Source: Gammaproteobacteria bacterium (GTDB taxonomy: Bacteria > Pseudomonadota > Gammaproteobacteria > SZUA-229). From it: a stretch of DNA of 8,491 bases. Where the stretch lies: positions 1 through 8,491 of the forward strand of contig JAOUQA010000069.1 in NCBI GenBank assembly GCA_029879605.1. Reading direction: 5' to 3'. Shown piece after piece: positions 6,268-8,491 of this stretch. Within the stretch, counting starts at the first letter, position 1. Every line of letters starts with the position of its first letter. The translations under genes were made by a program, and so were the position numbers. Under the pieces are notes generated by a model, which worked only from the letters and a program-made list of their open reading frames with translations, had not been told where the DNA came from and ran no database searches.

Positions 6268-8491
6268 ATGACGATTGAAACAGCAAACAATGATTATCTA
6301 ATGCACCTGCTAGATAAAACCCCTTCTCTGGCCAGAGAATTAACTTGTTTGCTAGATGATCACAGCATTATCAGCATTACCGATGTCGCCGGACGCATTA
6401 CTTTTGTAAATAATAAATTCTGTGAAATTAGTGGTTATAGCGAACAGGAACTACTAGGCAAGAATCATCGACTACTAAAATCAGACCATCACCCCGTCAA
6501 CTTTTATCATGATATGTGGCAACAGATTAGCCAGGGCAAAACCTGGCGGGGAATCATCTGCAACAAAACCAAAAATAATAGTTATTACTGGGTTGAAGCC
6601 ACCATAAAACCGATCCTTGATGAACGCAATAAACCCTGTGGATACATATCAGCAAGAACCGATATCTCAGAACTTGCCATTAATGAAAACAGGCTCAGAC
6701 GCAGCCAGGCTTTTGCCAATATTGGTAGCTGGGACTGGAACGTGCAAAGTAATAATGTCTATGTTTCACAGCCCGTCAGTCAATTACTGGGCATGGATGC
6801 AGAAATCCTGGAAACCAGTATGGAAAACTTTCTCAGCACAGTACACCCGGAAGATAAACCTCGCGTCCTGGCCTCGCTAAATCACTGTTTAGAACAGGGC
6901 ATAGAATGCAACATTGAACACCGAATAATTACTCATGATAACCAGACTCGCTGGTTACACCAGAAAGGCAATGTTATTAGAAATTCTGAAGGCACTGTTT
7001 TGCAAATACTGGGAGTAATGCGTGATATAACTGATCGCATAATCTCGCAAAAGGAATTGCTCGATAATCAGCAACGACTGACCAGGGCACAGAAAAGTGC
7101 TCAACTGGGTAGCTGGGATCATGATCTGTTAACCGACCACTTTTACTGCTCAAACGAGATTTATAAAATTTTTGGGTTACGACTGGATAAAGACATACTC
7201 AGTCATCAACAGCTACAGAAATGCATCCATCCGGATGATCAGCAACGGGTAATAAAATCCAGGCAAACAACGCTTTTACAAACCGGTAATCATAATATCG
7301 ACTACCGTATAGTCATGCCCGATAATACAGTACGATGGGTGCATGAAGATGCAAAAACAGATTTTGATGATAATGATCAGCCTGTTTTTATCCAGGGAAT
7401 CATTCAGGATATTACAATACGCAAACATTCTGAACAGTTAGAAACTGGTCGCAGTAAAATTCTCGAGGAAGTCTTACTGGATAAACCACTCGAAGAAATT
7501 CTTACAACACTGATTCTATATGCCGAAGATATTCAATCCGGAATGTACGGATCAGTATTATTACTGGATCATTCGAATAACTGCCTGAATCATATAGCTG
7601 GACCACATTTACCTGAATCTTTCACCCGGAAACTCAGTGGGCTAAAAACTGGTTTAGGCATGGGCGCCTGTGGTACTGCTGCATTTACCCGGCAAACAGT
7701 TATTATTGATAATATCAATACACACCCATATGGCAAACCCGTATTAGAACTCACCAACAAAGCCGGACTGCATGCCTGCTGGTCAGAACCAATTATTTCA
7801 TCAGATAACAAAGTACTAGGCACCTTTGCCATGTATTACAAAGAGCCAAGAACGCCTCGTAAACATGAACTAACACTGGTTGAAGAACTGGCACAATTTG
7901 CTGCTATAGCTATTGAGCATACACAGGCCAGGCACAAACTTATCGAAGCAAAAGAAGAAGCCGAAAAAGCCAATAAAGCCAAATCAATATTTCTTTCCAA
8001 TATGAGTCATGAATTACGTACTCCGCTAAACGCCATCATTGGGTTTAGCCAGATATTACAACTATCAACTCACAACTTTGACCAGCAACAGATCGAAAAT
8101 ATCACTGAAATTCAACATGCCGGTCAGCACTTGCTTGAGCTTATTAATGACATTCTGGATCTATCAAAAATCGAAACTGACAAAATCACACTTTCCCTCG
8201 AGGAATTATCATTAAATGACATATTAACTGAATGCCTGATGATAATTACAGGTCTTGCTGAAAAAAACAAAATCAAGATCAAGACTATGATAAATAATGA
8301 ACCAGTTAGCACAGGAGAACTCACAAATACCAATATTTACATAAAAGCCGATAGAACCCGATTAAAACAGGCAATAATCAACCTACTAAGTAACGCAATA
8401 AAATATAACAAAGAAAATGGAACTATAACGATTAACTGTGATATTGATAATAACAATTTATGCCGAATCAATATTTCTGACACAGGCAATG
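6268..8491 (+). CDS. Soluble PAS-PAS-PAS-GAF sensor histidine kinase, 3' end outside the window
   Basis: The first 741 residues of a two-component sensor kinase that would autophosphorylate on His and pass phosphate to a response regulator not seen here. PAS1 (about 25-135) has an Aer-like pattern, with GRITFVNNKF, NHRLLKSDHHP and WRGIICN. PAS2 (144-257) and PAS3 (268-385) are PAS_3-like, both with GSWD, an HPED/HPDD turn and RWLH/RWVH near the end. A GAF domain (about 397-553) contains GMGACGTAA and VLGTFAMYY. A helical linker leads to HisKA with SHELRTPLNAIIGF at 580-593 and phospho-acceptor His581. The N box is NLLSNAIKYN at 705-714 with Asn709, and the G1 box begins as DTGN at 738-741, where the window stops. 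There is no signal peptide or transmembrane helix, so it should sense an intracellular cue; PAS1 could hold FAD. An in-frame TAA two codons before ATG 6268 fixes the earliest start. A C-terminal receiver domain is possible beyond the window. Confidence 0.92.
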   Translation, partial: MTIETANNDYLMHLLDKTPSLARELTCLLDDHSIISITDVAGRITFVNNKFCEISGYSEQELLGKNHRLLKSDHHPVNFYHDMWQQISQGKTWRGIICNKTKNNSYYWVEATIKPILDERNKPCGYISARTDISELAINENRLRRSQAFANIGSWDWNVQSNNVYVSQPVSQLLGMDAEILETSMENFLSTVHPEDKPRVLASLNHCLEQGIECNIEHRIITHDNQTRWLHQKGNVIRNSEGTVLQILGVMRDITDRIISQKELLDNQQRLTRAQKSAQLGSWDHDLLTDHFYCSNEIYKIFGLRLDKDILSHQQLQKCIHPDDQQRVIKSRQTTLLQTGNHNIDYRIVMPDNTVRWVHEDAKTDFDDNDQPVFIQGIIQDITIRKHSEQLETGRSKILEEVLLDKPLEEILTTLILYAEDIQSGMYGSVLLLDHSNNCLNHIAGPHLPESFTRKLSGLKTGLGMGACGTAAFTRQTVIIDNINTHPYGKPVLELTNKAGLHACWSEPIISSDNKVLGTFAMYYKEPRTPRKHELTLVEELAQFAAIAIEHTQARHKLIEAKEEAEKANKAKSIFLSNMSHELRTPLNAIIGFSQILQLSTHNFDQQQIENITEIQHAGQHLLELINDILDLSKIETDKITLSLEELSLNDILTECLMIITGLAEKNKIKIKTMINNEPVSTGELTNTNIYIKADRTRLKQAIINLLSNAIKYNKENGTITINCDIDNNNLCRINISDTGN

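Noticed and set aside
6257..6271. Four-codon leader ORF (Met-Val-Lys-Pro-stop) whose stop overlaps the kinase ATG as ATGA
   Set aside because: Too short to distinguish from chance, and no Shine-Dalgarno site precedes it.
7590..8333. Minus-strand open frames opposite the kinase gene
   Set aside because: They lie opposite the GAF and HisKA coding sequence, whose motifs are clear, and have no features of real proteins.

Overview
The window is AT-rich chromosomal DNA (about 40% G+C by eye) from a Gram-negative bacterium. A gammaproteobacterium is the best guess: it has a periplasmic TlpA-type thioredoxin with a Sec signal, a large soluble PAS/GAF histidine kinase, and compact operons with few clear Shine-Dalgarno sites. 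The sequence alone does not settle the genus. Coding density is high, the largest intergenic gap is about 230 bases, and I see no RNA gene, insertion sequence, CRISPR array or phage gene.

Layout. Positions 1-621 (+) encode a small class I SAM-dependent methyltransferase-like protein. Its 3' end overlaps, tail to tail, the last gene of a leftward operon. That operon, read on the minus strand from 4613 down to 603, encodes a thiamine-diphosphate (ThDP) enzyme of the acetolactate synthase superfamily, a 597-residue GT-A type glycosyltransferase-like protein, and a very short sulfotransferase-like protein. Its gaps are only 11 and 4 bases. Upstream on the same strand, after a 160-base gap, is a two-gene unit with a 14-base overlap: an exported alpha/beta-hydrolase-like protein with no canonical nucleophile elbow, and a TlpA/ResA-like thiol-disulfide oxidoreductase. 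Across a 230-base divergent intergenic region, a soluble sensor histidine kinase (three PAS domains, GAF, HisKA, start of HATPase) runs rightward off the end of the window.

How the genes may work together. The ThDP enzyme, glycosyltransferase, sulfotransferase and neighbouring methyltransferase look like a small cluster for making and decorating an unusual glycan or glycosylated molecule. ThDP enzymes of this superfamily are known to attach two-carbon units to keto-sugars (YerE type), and this one has lost several residues typical of true acetohydroxyacid synthase. This is the most likely undescribed system here, but the chemistry is inferred. The hydrolase-like/TlpA pair is probably a separate periplasmic redox or folding function, and the divergent kinase may or may not regulate it.
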